From the NCBI GenBank assembly GCA_964355075.1, contig CAYHCF010000002.1, positions 124,001 to 188,000 on the forward strand: 64,000 bases of DNA, in the 5' to 3' direction. The position numbers were made by a program, and so were the translations under genes. Position 1 is the stretch's first letter, and each line of letters starts with the position of its first letter. Source of the stretch: B1 sp964355075. Its GTDB lineage: Bacteria > Bacteroidota > Bacteroidia > UKL13-3. Shown here one piece after another: positions 9,993 through 19,565 of this stretch. The notes under the pieces were generated by a model. That model saw nothing but the letters and a program-made list of their open reading frames with translations, was not told where the DNA came from and ran no database searches.

Positions 9993-10928
9993 ATGAAAAA
10001 AATAATAGGAGTCTTAATTGTCTGTCTGGGTTTTATGGAGGCAAAAGCACAATTAACTCCCGGAATTCAACAGTTCATGTTTAACCCGGTAATGGTTAAT
10101 CCGTCCATGGCAGGCCTTCACAATAATCAGGTTCAGTTAGCTTATGATACCAGGTGGATTGGCTTGGACGGCGCACCTAAAACTGCATTTATAAGATATG
10201 ATAAAATGTTTAGTGGAAATACCGGATGGGATTTAGCTATCGTTTCTGATAGAATCGGACCTTTGAGTTCTGTCAGTTTACAAAATGCATTCTCTTATCA
10301 TGTTCAAACCAGTTCTGAAACAAGATTGGCCTTTGGTATCAAGCACCATTTATCACAAAGCTATTTGAATTTGAGCGGCAATAATCTTATTGACCCATCA
10401 GATCCTCAACTTACCGACAATCAAACCGGCATCCCTGTAAATAATTTTGATGCGTCGGTGGCATTTTATAACCCAAACAATTATATGATTGGTTTCAGCT
10501 ATAGAAATTTAATACCACAACCAAATTTCAGATATGCAAATGCACTCGCTGTTCCCATACTCAGTTTACATGGTTGGTATTCATACGACTTTTCAGATGA
10601 GTTTTCACTGGAATCTTTCCTGATCTTGACAACGGCCAGAAATACGCCTATGAATACCAGCATTGGTGTAATGGGTGCTTTTCAGCATAAATTCGGGGTA
10701 GGGTTAAATTTCTCTCCAAAAAATCAGATTGGTGTATTTGCCTATATTAAAGCAAGCGATAAATTTAATATCTTCTATAACTATAATTTACCCCTTTCCG
10801 ATATTTCTAAAATTAGCATGCAATCACATGCGCTCGGGCTTTCCATCAGATTAGGAAAAGACACTCCGGCCGGAAATAAGTTTTTCATACAACCTACCAA
10901 TGAAAGTACAGTGAACCGATTATTTTAA
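9993..10928 (+). CDS. PorP/SprF family type IX secretion membrane protein
   Basis: A 311-residue outer-membrane protein of the PorP/SprF family. A signal peptide (MKKIIGVLIVCLGFMEAKAQ) is followed by the family's start QQFMFNPVMVNPSMAGL, alternating beta-strands typical of a 14-strand barrel, and a C-terminal strand region SHALGLSIRLG. SprF-type proteins are known to work with one particular CHU_C-tailed cargo, usually encoded just upstream, for its secretion or surface attachment. That arrangement is present here: the gene follows the 1846-residue protein by 40 bases on the same strand and ends at a clear terminator. It is a dedicated partner rather than the core PorP of the secretion machine (inference from context). 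Confidence 0.9.
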   Translation: MKKIIGVLIVCLGFMEAKAQLTPGIQQFMFNPVMVNPSMAGLHNNQVQLAYDTRWIGLDGAPKTAFIRYDKMFSGNTGWDLAIVSDRIGPLSSVSLQNAFSYHVQTSSETRLAFGIKHHLSQSYLNLSGNNLIDPSDPQLTDNQTGIPVNNFDASVAFYNPNNYMIGFSYRNLIPQPNFRYANALAVPILSLHGWYSYDFSDEFSLESFLILTTARNTPMNTSIGVMGAFQHKFGVGLNFSPKNQIGVFAYIKASDKFNIFYNYNLPLSDISKISMQSHALGLSIRLGKDTPAGNKFFIQPTNESTVNRLF

Positions 10929-10952
10929 GATTTTGAACCGATTACCTCAAGG

Positions 10953-10983
10953 AAGCCTTAAAGAAATTTGAGGCTTTTTTTGT
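10953..10983 (+). terminator. Rho-independent terminator after the PorP/SprF gene
   Basis: A ten-pair stem (10953-10962 with 10967-10976, one G-T pair) closes a GAAA tetraloop and is followed by a run of T. It lies 24 bases after the stop codon at 10928 and ends the two-gene cargo/PorP unit. Confidence 0.85.
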
Positions 10984-11021
10984 TTTATTTCTATCGTGTA
11001 ATGACACATCTAATACAGTAA

Positions 11022-12281
11022 TCAGTTTAATAAATCAAGCGCTTTCCTGAGTTTGCTAAATAGATCCGGTATATCTTTGTCGTTTAATGTTCCAACTGAA
11101 ATGCGATACCAATCCGTGCCATCTGCACAACCAAAAGCAGTAAATGGAACGCCGGCAAACTTTGCATGGTTCAATAGAAAATTATTGATATCCGAAGTGG
11201 TTTTTATCTCTCTTCCTTCCCTTGTTTTTTTACCAATAAGCGCAAATTGGACAGAAAGATAAATGGCACCCTCAGGCTTTATGATTTGAACAGGGTAACC
11301 TGTAGATTTTAATTTTTCAAACCCTTCAAATAACCCGGTTAATCGCAAATTTATCTTGCTTCGCATTTCATTCAAAAAACAATTTAAATCATTTTCATTG
11401 GAAAGAAATTTTGCAGTGCCCACTTGTTCCGGCTTTGGAGCCCATGCTCCAATATGGCCTATTATTGATTTCATTTTTGAAATAACTTCAGCCGGACCTA
11501 AGCCCCATCCTACCCTAACACCTGTGGCAGCCAGTGATTTGGTTATCCCATCCACAAAAATGGTATAAGGTTTCATTTCCGGACGTAAGGATACCGGATT
11601 ATAGTGTTCAACTCCTTCCATCCGGAGTAACCAATAAATCTGATCAAATAGAACATATAATGGTTTTTCTTTTCCTTCTCTACGTTTGTTTTCTTCCAGT
11701 ACCAAATCGCAAATTTGTTCTAATTGTTCCTTTTTAAAAGTGGTACCGGTTGGGTTTAAGGGGGAACACAAAGCCAGTAATACCACATCGCTGAGGTATG
11801 GTTTTAATTCCTCAGCATTGGGCATAAAACCATCTTCAGATTTTGTGTGTACTTCAATTCTTTGCGCATCACTTAAATGACAATAATGATTGTTATTCCA
11901 AGAAGGAACCGGATAAAGAACCTTATCTCCCGGATCAACTATCGCCTGGTAAGTTGCATAGATCAATGGCCGGCCACCACTGGCAATCATTAGCTCATCT
12001 TCGTTATAATCAAGATGCTCATAATTAAAAATAAAACTTCTTACCGCTTGTTTTAAAGCCATGGTACCATCCCCGGGAGGATAATCGGTTTGCTTTGCCT
12101 GATATGCCTCTATGATATGCTTTTCAAGAACTTCCGGTATTGAAAAAAGGTGGGGGTCAAAATCCCCTATTGTTAAATTGTAAATTGATTCTCCTTCCAG
12201 AACCTTCCGATTTATCTCATTTCCCAACTTAATAATTTCTGAACCAATTAAATTGGCAGCTTTAACTGATATTTTTTGCAT
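11022..12281 (-). CDS. Class I/II PLP-dependent aminotransferase
   Basis: A 419-residue fold-type I aminotransferase. Marks are PPGDGTMALKQAVRSF near the N-terminus, SPLNPTGT (Asn176), the PLP-contacting Asp/Tyr pair LFDQIYW (213-216) and the Schiff-base lysine in DGITKSLAATGVRVGWG (Lys248), with the C-terminal arginine that binds the substrate carboxylate in DWYRISVGT. The family includes aspartate, aromatic and branched substrate enzymes; the sequence does not allow a firm choice, although the overall pattern is that of aspartate aminotransferase-like proteins. It stands alone, convergent with the PorP/SprF gene and divergent from the ABC-F gene. Confidence 0.9.
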   Translation of the reverse strand: MQKISVKAANLIGSEIIKLGNEINRKVLEGESIYNLTIGDFDPHLFSIPEVLEKHIIEAYQAKQTDYPPGDGTMALKQAVRSFIFNYEHLDYNEDELMIASGGRPLIYATYQAIVDPGDKVLYPVPSWNNNHYCHLSDAQRIEVHTKSEDGFMPNAEELKPYLSDVVLLALCSPLNPTGTTFKKEQLEQICDLVLEENKRREGKEKPLYVLFDQIYWLLRMEGVEHYNPVSLRPEMKPYTIFVDGITKSLAATGVRVGWGLGPAEVISKMKSIIGHIGAWAPKPEQVGTAKFLSNENDLNCFLNEMRSKINLRLTGLFEGFEKLKSTGYPVQIIKPEGAIYLSVQFALIGKKTREGREIKTTSDINNFLLNHAKFAGVPFTAFGCADGTDWYRISVGTLNDKDIPDLFSKLRKALDLLN

Positions 12282-12361
12282 GGTTTCGAAGCTACTACTT
12301 ACAAAAGAAAAAAGGAAATGAATGTTTAAAGTTTCTGTGTAGTATCTTCGCCACCCAATTT

Positions 12362-14317
12362 ATGCTTGCATTTACGAATATAGGATTTGAGTTTGGCGGA
12401 CGATTCCTCTACCGCGACGCCAATTGGCATATAAAACCCAACGAACGCATCGGTTTGATTGGCCTCAATGGGACAGGAAAATCAACCCTTTTACGAATAA
12501 TTACGGGAGAATATACCCTTACCGAAGGAACCCTTTCGAAACCGAAAGACCTGACGATAGGTTTTCTGAATCAGGATCAACTGAGTTTTGATAGTGATGA
12601 AAGTATATTAAGTGTGGCTTTAACGGCATTTGAACGTCAGCTCGAACTCGAAAAAGAAATAAATGAAATCATTGAATTGCTCGAAACCGACCATAGTGAA
12701 GCTACAATCCACCGATTGGGAGACAAACAGGAGGAATTTGAAAGATTGGATGGATATAATATACATCATAAAACTGAGAAAATTTTAGAAGGTCTTGGCT
12801 TTTCAACCGAACAGTTGCTGGTACCTTTTAATAAATTTTCAGGGGGTTGGCAAATGAGAGTTTTGCTGGCTAAAATGTTGTTACAGGAGCCCAACTTACT
12901 TCTTCTGGATGAACCTACCAATCACCTTGATTTACCGAGCATTGAGTGGTTGGAAGAATACTTACGAAGTTATAAAGGGACCGTAATTGTGGTTAGTCAC
13001 GACAGGTTTTTCCTCGACAAAATGGTAAGTAAAATTGTGGAAGTAAGCATGCAAAAAATCTTTGAATATCAGGGTAACTATAGCTTTTATCTGGAAACCA
13101 AAGGTGAACGTATGGAATTGCAACAACGAGCTTTTGAGAACCAACAACAATTTATCAAAGAACAGGAAAAACTTATTTCTCGTTTTAAGGCTAAAGCGAG
13201 TAAAGCAACCATGGCGCAAAGCAGGGTAAAGATGCTGGACCGCTTAGATAGAATAGAGTCACCAGAAGATGATAACCGGGAAATCAATATACAATTTAAA
13301 ATTGGTGTGCAACCCGGAAGAACTCTTGCTGAGCTAAAAAATGTGAGTAAAAGCTATCCCGGTATAAGAATCATAAACAAGGCTGAAGCAAGAATTGAAA
13401 AGGGTGATAAAATTGCTCTGATTGGTGCCAATGGAAAAGGGAAATCAACCATTCTGCGCTTATTGGCGCAATCCGACTCTTATGAAGGTGAAATAATATT
13501 GGGACATAATGTAAGAAAGGCATTCTATGCACAGCATCAATTAGAATCTCTGAATCTTCAGAATGAAATATTACAAGAGCTCGCAAGCATTGCAACCGAC
13601 AGGCCTGAAACCGAATTAAGAACCGTTTTGGGGTGTTTTTTGTTTAGCGGAGATGACGTTTTTAAAAAAATAAAGGTGCTGAGCGGGGGTGAAAAAGCCC
13701 GGGTGGCATTGGCCAAAACACTCCTAACCGAGGCCAATTTTCTATTGCTGGATGAACCTTCCAATCACTTAGATATGCGCAGTATCAATATCCTGATTCA
13801 ATCTTTGCAAAAGTATGAAGGTACCTTTATCGTTGTGAGTCATGACAGGTTTTTTGTATCTGAAACAGCCAATAAAATTTGGTGGATAGAGGGAGAAAAA
13901 ATTAAAGAATATCCCGGCACTTTTGCCGAATATGAATACTGGCGGGCGAAAAAAGATGAAGAAATATTATTGAGCCAAAACGCCAAGACTCCGGTTGTGA
14001 AAAAGGGCAAACCCAATATAACCGAACCTACCAAATCACCTGAAAAGACAATCAATACCAATCATTCAAACCAAAAGCCAAGTAATAATTACATAAATAA
14101 TTTGCGCAAACAATTTGAAGATTATGAAGTGCAGCTTAATAAAATTAACTCGAAAATTAAGGAAATAGAATTGGCTTTTACTTTACCAGAAAATATAAGT
14201 AATCCGAAGCAAATAGCAGAGCTTAATTCTTTTTATGAAGCCGAGAAAAAAGCGATGGCCCATGTCGAAAAAGAAATGGAAGCAGTCTTTGAAGAATTGC
14301 TGGAATTGGAACGGTAA
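12362..14317 (+). CDS. ABC-F family ATPase (ribosome-associated, Uup/YfmR type)
   Basis: A 651-residue soluble protein with two ABC cassettes and no membrane segments. Cassette one has Walker A GLNGTGKST (about residue 33), signature FSGGWQMR (about 160) and Walker B LLLDEPTNHLD (about 180). Cassette two has GANGKGKST (about 354), LSGGEKARVALA and LLLDEPSNHLD. Between them lies the charged helical linker (P-site tRNA interaction motif region, 235-320) and at the end a coiled coil (about 575-651) like the C-terminal domain of Uup. ABC-F proteins of this type bind the ribosomal E site and relieve stalled or blocked translation. Single gene, start at the first ATG after a short 80-base intergenic region shared with the divergent aminotransferase. 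Confidence 0.92.
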   Translation: MLAFTNIGFEFGGRFLYRDANWHIKPNERIGLIGLNGTGKSTLLRIITGEYTLTEGTLSKPKDLTIGFLNQDQLSFDSDESILSVALTAFERQLELEKEINEIIELLETDHSEATIHRLGDKQEEFERLDGYNIHHKTEKILEGLGFSTEQLLVPFNKFSGGWQMRVLLAKMLLQEPNLLLLDEPTNHLDLPSIEWLEEYLRSYKGTVIVVSHDRFFLDKMVSKIVEVSMQKIFEYQGNYSFYLETKGERMELQQRAFENQQQFIKEQEKLISRFKAKASKATMAQSRVKMLDRLDRIESPEDDNREINIQFKIGVQPGRTLAELKNVSKSYPGIRIINKAEARIEKGDKIALIGANGKGKSTILRLLAQSDSYEGEIILGHNVRKAFYAQHQLESLNLQNEILQELASIATDRPETELRTVLGCFLFSGDDVFKKIKVLSGGEKARVALAKTLLTEANFLLLDEPSNHLDMRSINILIQSLQKYEGTFIVVSHDRFFVSETANKIWWIEGEKIKEYPGTFAEYEYWRAKKDEEILLSQNAKTPVVKKGKPNITEPTKSPEKTINTNHSNQKPSNNYINNLRKQFEDYEVQLNKINSKIKEIELAFTLPENISNPKQIAELNSFYEAEKKAMAHVEKEMEAVFEELLELER

Positions 14318-14958
14318 ACCTGAAATTTAATATCTGAATTGAATTTCATTTCCGATTCATTCTTCGATTGAACTATTATTGCCATCATTAAGGTCTATTT
14401 TAAAATAAAAATACATAGAAAAATATTACGTAACGGCTATATTAATCACAATACATTAATCAATGTCGACCTTAAGTATTTTTACGGCCTGAAAGGCTGC
14501 TATCAATAGCCCAGGGTGGATCCCTGGGTAGTAAACGCCCTATAATTTCCTGCGCGGCTTACATAAATTTAATTAGGAAAAATAATCTACAAGCCGCGCA
14601 AATACAAGGTTTGGCGTTTGATAATATAGGTAACAAATAATATTGATGGAGTGACTAGCTTGCCCTGAGTGATTGGAAGGGTCGAACCATAACCAAAATA
14701 CATCGAGTTAGCCATGTATAATCTTCCGCTAATAATTCTGCACATTGCGCGGTTGGATAAATTTTCTTTCTAACAAAAATTGTGATATCGCGCGGGCTAT
14801 CGCCACGATCCACCAGACCCAGGGCTCCACCCCAGGCTGATGCTCACAGCCTTTCAGGCCTAATATAATTAACCTGATTTTTGTTTTATTTTTTGTGTTA
14901 AATATTTTAGTTGGTACACATATGTAGAGTAAATTTCTTTAACGTCGACACTGATTTA
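14318..14958. other. Intergenic region without genes, holding a REP-like composite element
   Basis: No open reading frame of coding quality in 641 bases. The first 165 bases are plain AT-rich spacer. From 14486 to 14860 there is a composite element of nested inverted repeats, described separately. The motif GTCGAC occurs just outside it on both sides (14465-14470 and 14944-14949); whether these mark the borders of an insertion is not clear. Confidence 0.6.
14486..14860. repeat. Inverted pair of REP-like elements with nested hairpins (possible non-autonomous mobile element)
   Basis: Two 44-base elements, 14486-14529 and the reverse complement of 14817-14860, match at about 36 of 44 positions. 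Each contains GGCCTGAAAGGCTG, which folds on itself, followed by a second palindrome around CCCAGGG and CCCTGGG. Between them sits another perfect nested inverted repeat: AAACGCC (14533-14539) with GGCGTTT (14613-14619), and inside it TGCGCGGCTT (14551-14560) with AAGCCGCGCA (14591-14600). A paired, two-hairpin layout in a spacer between convergent genes is typical of REP/BIME elements moved by TnpA_REP (RAYT) transposases. No transposase is in the window, so the mobility is inferred. Confidence 0.65.
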
Positions 14959-16473
14959 TTAATCCCATACAATCAACAATTTTCCGGATGAGTTTGAATT
15001 TCTCTGCTGATCAAGGATCTGATAAATGTAAATACCCGATTCCAGTATAGGCAATGTAATAGGTTCAAGGTTCTTAACCTGAACTTTTAAAACCTCATGC
15101 ATAGTTAAATCAAATAATATAAGCAGAACCAGATAGCTCCTGCCTGTTTCGATAGATAATCTATCTTTGGCAGGATTTGGAAACACTTTAAATGTCGGTG
15201 AAAATTCCATTCCTTTCATTCCTAATGGAATACCCCATTTCCCTTTTCGGGTATTAAAATATATTAATTTCCCATATTCGGAATAGTAACCATTGTGATA
15301 TTCATAATAAGGTCCTCCAATCCCATCATAATAGATAGATTTAGGAATGGGATCCCCCGGAAATATCTTATGAATCCAGCAGTTCCCATTAAAGCTTTTT
15401 GAATTCATCCATTGGGTATATGAAAAATTGGGATAGGCCCATCTTTTATAAGTATTGTCGAAATAATAATTATTGTAATATACTCCGGGAATAAATTCAT
15501 AAAAAGCGTTAAGGGTATAAGGAAAGCGGTCTTTACTAAAATCAATACTATAATTAATAGTGTCTATTTTTTGTTCATTATATACAGAATCATCCTTCGG
15601 CAAATATCCACCAAAGTAATAATGGTTATATTTGTTTCTATATACTGAATATACAGTACTATCGGCATAAATCACCTTCGATAAAATAATTCGAATGGTT
15701 TGTTGAAAATGAGATTGAGTACGAAATTTGCCACTAGAAATACTAGCATAAAAAGATTCTTCATGGATTTCATCTCCAACATCATGCACCTGGGTATGTT
15801 GAGGGTATTTATTATATACCCCCTTTCTTACACTTCCATTTTTTGCCATCAGACCTACCAATTTTATCTGCCCATCATAAGCTTCATAATATGGAAATCT
15901 ATTCCAGTTGAGACTTACAATCCAGCCATATTTAGACGAAATTTTGAGTTCCGTTAAACTTATTTTGTGATTTTTCAGGGTATCCCCATTAAAATTCAAA
16001 ACCAGTAAAGATAGGTGAATAACAGAATCCATCTCTTCAAAGATGGAATCAAATGTTTGCCCGGTAACTTTTGCATATATGTTGAGATGTAGGCTATCAT
16101 TTTTATGCATCAAATACCAACTGCCATTTTGATTTAAATCTAAATATATTGAATCATAGAATTGATTGAATAAAATATACTTTCCCTCTCTTTTAATCAA
16201 TTGAGGTCCTAAAAAAGTATACAGGGTCATGGGTAAACATTTCCCGCCCCAGTTATTGGTATCTTTGGGTAGTTTCCTAAAAATATAAATTGAATCAAAT
16301 CCTTCGGTTCTAATGCTGTCAATATATACAGCCTGGTAGTTATAGTAGTATATATAATTTGGATTTATATTGGGATAAGCCTGAGCATACAGCGTTTGTG
16401 GCCGAAAATATATTAGCAGGATAATACATATCTGGCAGAAATAAAAAACAGTATTTCTTGGTTGCACCCACAT
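14959..16473 (-). CDS. Secreted protein with type A T9SS sorting domain, function unknown
   Basis: A 504-residue protein with an N-terminal signal segment ending near LYAQ (about residues 14-31) and a C-terminal type A sorting domain: FKVFPNPAKDRLSIE begins it, and YIYQIL and a final short strand end it (about residues 430-504). The domain directs export through the type IX system and surface anchoring or release. The middle 390 residues are rich in Tyr, Asn and Asp and contain many short strands, but I recognise no enzyme motif. It is transcribed convergently with the ABC-F gene across the repeat-bearing spacer and lies downstream of htpG on the same strand with 74 bases between them; co-transcription is not obvious. 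Confidence 0.8.
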   Translation of the reverse strand: MWVQPRNTVFYFCQICIILLIYFRPQTLYAQAYPNINPNYIYYYNYQAVYIDSIRTEGFDSIYIFRKLPKDTNNWGGKCLPMTLYTFLGPQLIKREGKYILFNQFYDSIYLDLNQNGSWYLMHKNDSLHLNIYAKVTGQTFDSIFEEMDSVIHLSLLVLNFNGDTLKNHKISLTELKISSKYGWIVSLNWNRFPYYEAYDGQIKLVGLMAKNGSVRKGVYNKYPQHTQVHDVGDEIHEESFYASISSGKFRTQSHFQQTIRIILSKVIYADSTVYSVYRNKYNHYYFGGYLPKDDSVYNEQKIDTINYSIDFSKDRFPYTLNAFYEFIPGVYYNNYYFDNTYKRWAYPNFSYTQWMNSKSFNGNCWIHKIFPGDPIPKSIYYDGIGGPYYEYHNGYYSEYGKLIYFNTRKGKWGIPLGMKGMEFSPTFKVFPNPAKDRLSIETGRSYLVLLILFDLTMHEVLKVQVKNLEPITLPILESGIYIYQILDQQRNSNSSGKLLIVWD

Positions 16474-16547
16474 AGGTGCAAGATAAACAAAAAATAATAA
16501 ATCCTATTATTCCTATGCCTTTGATTCTACTGTTACACTCAAACAGT

Positions 16548-18365
16548 TTAAACCAACTTCTCTGAATTCCTGTGAATGAAATTAGTTAACTCTTCACCAT
16601 GCAATAAATTTTGTGAAAGTTTTGCCAATTCAAATGCCTGCTTCATCAATTGGGTTTTGGTATCCCCCTCAGCCAGTTTTGCTAACTTGCGGCTCAAAGC
16701 ATGATTGCTGTTAATTACCACCTGATAACTATCCGGCATCATTCCAAAAATATCCATTCCCATTCCCTGCATTTTTTGCATTTCCTTCATTCTCCGCTCC
16801 CACTCAGGTTTAATGAGCGTCATAAACTGATCATCCGGCGCCAAAGCCTCTGTTTCAAATTTAAACTGACCGTTGTTCGCAAAATCCTTTTCGAACCCTT
16901 CTTTTATTGCTTTTTGGTCGTCATCACTTAAAACACTTTCTTTTTTTGAGTCTTTATCAATCAGCTTGTCAATACTTTCGCTATCCACACGCTTCCAGGT
17001 AATTCCCTCAAATTTGTGCTCAATATTGCTGATAAAATGATTGTCCAACACGCCATCCATTTTCAGTACATCATATCCACGCTTCTCAATGGTTTTAATA
17101 AAACTGTCATGCGCAATCATATCATTGGTATATAGGAAAACAACCTTGCTGTTTTTATCTGTTTGTGTAGATCCCACTTTCTCTTTATACTCCTCAATGG
17201 TAAAATAGTCGGTAGTACGATTTTGCAGCAAACAAAATTTCACTCCTCTCTCATAAAACTTCTCTTCACTGATCATACCATATTTCACAAAAGTGCCTAC
17301 GCTTTCCCATTTGTTGTTATATTCAACCCGGTCGGCTTTAAATATTTCTTCTAATTTATCAGCAACCTTTTTGGTAATATGACTATTGATCTTTTTCACA
17401 TTTCCATCGCTTTGTAAATAACTGCGACTCACATTCAGCGGGATGTCCGGGGAATCAATCACTCCATGAAGTAACATCAAAAATTCCGGAACAATATCCT
17501 GTACACTATCGGTAACAAAAACCTGGTTGCTGTATAACTGAATTTTGTTTTTAACAGGTTCAAACTCATTTTTAATTTTTGGGAAGTACAAAATTCCGGT
17601 GAGCTTAAAAGGATAATCTACATTCAGATGAATCCAGAATAATGGTGTTTCGGAGAAAGGATACAATTCTTTGTAAAATGCTTCGTATTCTTCTTTGGTA
17701 CAATCATTTGGAGCTTTTGTCCATAAAGGTTTTGTATTGTTTAATACCTTTTCCTCATATTCAATTTCAACCGGTAAAAACTTACAATATTTATCCAATA
17801 TTGATTTAATTTTAAAACTTTCATTGAACTCCAATGAATCATCAGCCAGGTGCAGAATTACTTCAGTTCCTCGTTCCGATTTATCATCATTGGTAATTTC
17901 AAACTCCGTACTTCCATCACAAACCCATTTCACGCCTTTTGAATCCTCAGTATACGATTTGGTAATAATTTCAACCTTTTGAGCCACCATAAAAGCGCTG
18001 TAAAACCCGAGTCCAAAGTGTCCGATTAACTGAGCTGCATTATCTTTATACTTTTCCAAAAATTCTTCTGCACTGCTAAAGGCCAATTGATTGATGTATT
18101 TGCCAACTTCTTCCTCTGTCATTCCAATCCCCTTATCAATAATATGAAGGGTTTTAGCTTCCTTATCTAATTTTATGGTGATTTTTAAATCACCCAGTTC
18201 CCCTTTTGCCTCTCCAGAACTGGCCAGCGTTTTAAGTTTTTGGGTTGCATCTACAGCATTACTAACCAATTCACGGAGGAAAATTTCGTGATCGCTGTAC
18301 AGGAATTTTTTGATAATAGGGAAAATGTTTTCGGTATGAACACTAATGTTACCTTTTGTTGCCAT
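16548..18365 (-). CDS. htpG: Molecular chaperone HtpG (Hsp90)
   Basis: Cytosolic ATP-dependent dimeric chaperone. The N-terminal GHKL ATPase shows the catalytic Glu and Asn in RELVSNAVDA (32-40), DKGIGMT (77-83) and the lid/nucleotide motif GHFGLGFYSAF (115-125). The middle domain contains the conserved NVSRSYLQ. At 605 residues it is a usual bacterial length (E. coli 624) with the C-terminal dimerisation domain present. The start ATG at 18365 gives the standard N-terminus. It is divergent from porQ; no clear heat-shock operator was seen in the spacer. Confidence 0.96.
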   Translation of the reverse strand: MATKGNISVHTENIFPIIKKFLYSDHEIFLRELVSNAVDATQKLKTLASSGEAKGELGDLKITIKLDKEAKTLHIIDKGIGMTEEEVGKYINQLAFSSAEEFLEKYKDNAAQLIGHFGLGFYSAFMVAQKVEIITKSYTEDSKGVKWVCDGSTEFEITNDDKSERGTEVILHLADDSLEFNESFKIKSILDKYCKFLPVEIEYEEKVLNNTKPLWTKAPNDCTKEEYEAFYKELYPFSETPLFWIHLNVDYPFKLTGILYFPKIKNEFEPVKNKIQLYSNQVFVTDSVQDIVPEFLMLLHGVIDSPDIPLNVSRSYLQSDGNVKKINSHITKKVADKLEEIFKADRVEYNNKWESVGTFVKYGMISEEKFYERGVKFCLLQNRTTDYFTIEEYKEKVGSTQTDKNSKVVFLYTNDMIAHDSFIKTIEKRGYDVLKMDGVLDNHFISNIEHKFEGITWKRVDSESIDKLIDKDSKKESVLSDDDQKAIKEGFEKDFANNGQFKFETEALAPDDQFMTLIKPEWERRMKEMQKMQGMGMDIFGMMPDSYQVVINSNHALSRKLAKLAEGDTKTQLMKQAFELAKLSQNLLHGEELTNFIHRNSEKLV

Positions 18366-18504
18366 AATAATAATTAATTTGGTGAACCCATTTCAAAATA
18401 CGTTCCAATGCCTTTTTGGCTGTCAAATTGTCTAAAAATAAGTCATGGTTTCTGCAATTTTAGATACGATTTATTCGTTAAAAATCATATTTTTGAATCC
18501 GAAG

Positions 18505-19560
18505 ATGCGCATAAAAATTTTGTTTCCGTTTTTTTTAATAAGCTATTTCGCTCAGGCACAAATCGGGGGCTCCGGAATATACTCTTTTCTCTATCTTCAG
18601 CCCAACGCCAGAATTGCCGCTCTGGGAGGAAGTGCGATCACTTGTCCGGATGATGATATTAACCTGGTTATTCAAAATCCTTCTCTATTAACTAAAAATA
18701 ATAGTAACCAAATAGGGATGAATTTTGTAAATTACTTTGCCGGAATTAAAGCTGGTGATGTTAGTTTTGCTAAGCATATAGATACCATGCATACCACATT
18801 TTTAGCCGGTATGCAATTTGTGAATTATGGTGATTTTACAAAAACTGCTCCTGATGGTCAGGTTTTAGGCACCTTTAGCGCCGGCGAGTACAATTTACAT
18901 TTAAGTGCGTCTCGATCCTTCAAACAATTTCAATATGGTGCCAGCTTAAAACTTATATACTCATCCCTCGAAACCTACAATTCATTTGGAATGGCAATGG
19001 ATGTGGCCGGTTCGTGGTTTAGCAGCGACAAACTTATAATGGCTACTGCCGTTGTAAGCAATATCGGACAACAATTAAAGGCCTATTCCAACGACAATAT
19101 TGAAAGTATTCCTTATAATGTTCAGCTCGGTTTTTCGAAAAAATTCGAACACAATCCTTTGCGAATCGGGATTATCGCACATGATTTACAAAGTGCCGGA
19201 AAACTGCTCTATCAGATTGACAGTAGGAATAATACAAATATAAATTTGGAAACCGGATTACCCATAGCAGAAAAATTTACCGTGTTTGATCAAGCCCTGA
19301 GCCATTTAATTATAAATACTGAATTGGTTTTTGGAAAATCTTTAAATATCAGATTTGGATATAATGTACTGAGAAGAAGAGAAATGAGCTTAACTCAAAT
19401 TAGAAGTATGGCTGGATTTAGCTGGGGATTTGGCGTTAAAATCAATAGATTTCAGGTCTCCTATGGAAGTGGAAATTTTTTATCCGGACGTAACACAAAT
19501 AACTTTAGTATTGTAACACGTTTGGACGATTTTAAACGCAAAAAAAACACTACAAATTGA
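18505..19560 (+). CDS. porQ: Type IX secretion system protein PorQ
   Basis: A 351-residue outer-membrane protein of the PorQ family. The signal peptide (MRIKILFPFFLISYFAQA) is followed by GIYSFLYLQPNARIAALGG, the family's N-terminal block, and a beta-barrel with many alternating strands resembling the FadL/PorV type. PorQ takes part in the late type IX steps at the outer membrane together with PorU, PorV and PorZ; it is not cargo. I chose the ATG at 18505 over one 60 bases upstream because it places the signal peptide at the start. It is followed directly by cmk, an order also known from Porphyromonas gingivalis, so the two are probably co-transcribed. Confidence 0.88.
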   Translation: MRIKILFPFFLISYFAQAQIGGSGIYSFLYLQPNARIAALGGSAITCPDDDINLVIQNPSLLTKNNSNQIGMNFVNYFAGIKAGDVSFAKHIDTMHTTFLAGMQFVNYGDFTKTAPDGQVLGTFSAGEYNLHLSASRSFKQFQYGASLKLIYSSLETYNSFGMAMDVAGSWFSSDKLIMATAVVSNIGQQLKAYSNDNIESIPYNVQLGFSKKFEHNPLRIGIIAHDLQSAGKLLYQIDSRNNTNINLETGLPIAEKFTVFDQALSHLIINTELVFGKSLNIRFGYNVLRRREMSLTQIRSMAGFSWGFGVKINRFQVSYGSGNFLSGRNTNNFSIVTRLDDFKRKKNTTN

Positions 19561-19565
19561 AAAGT

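Noticed and set aside
14530..14816. A transposase remnant inside the REP-like element
   Set aside because: All frames are closed by stops and no Y1 or DDE motif can be read.
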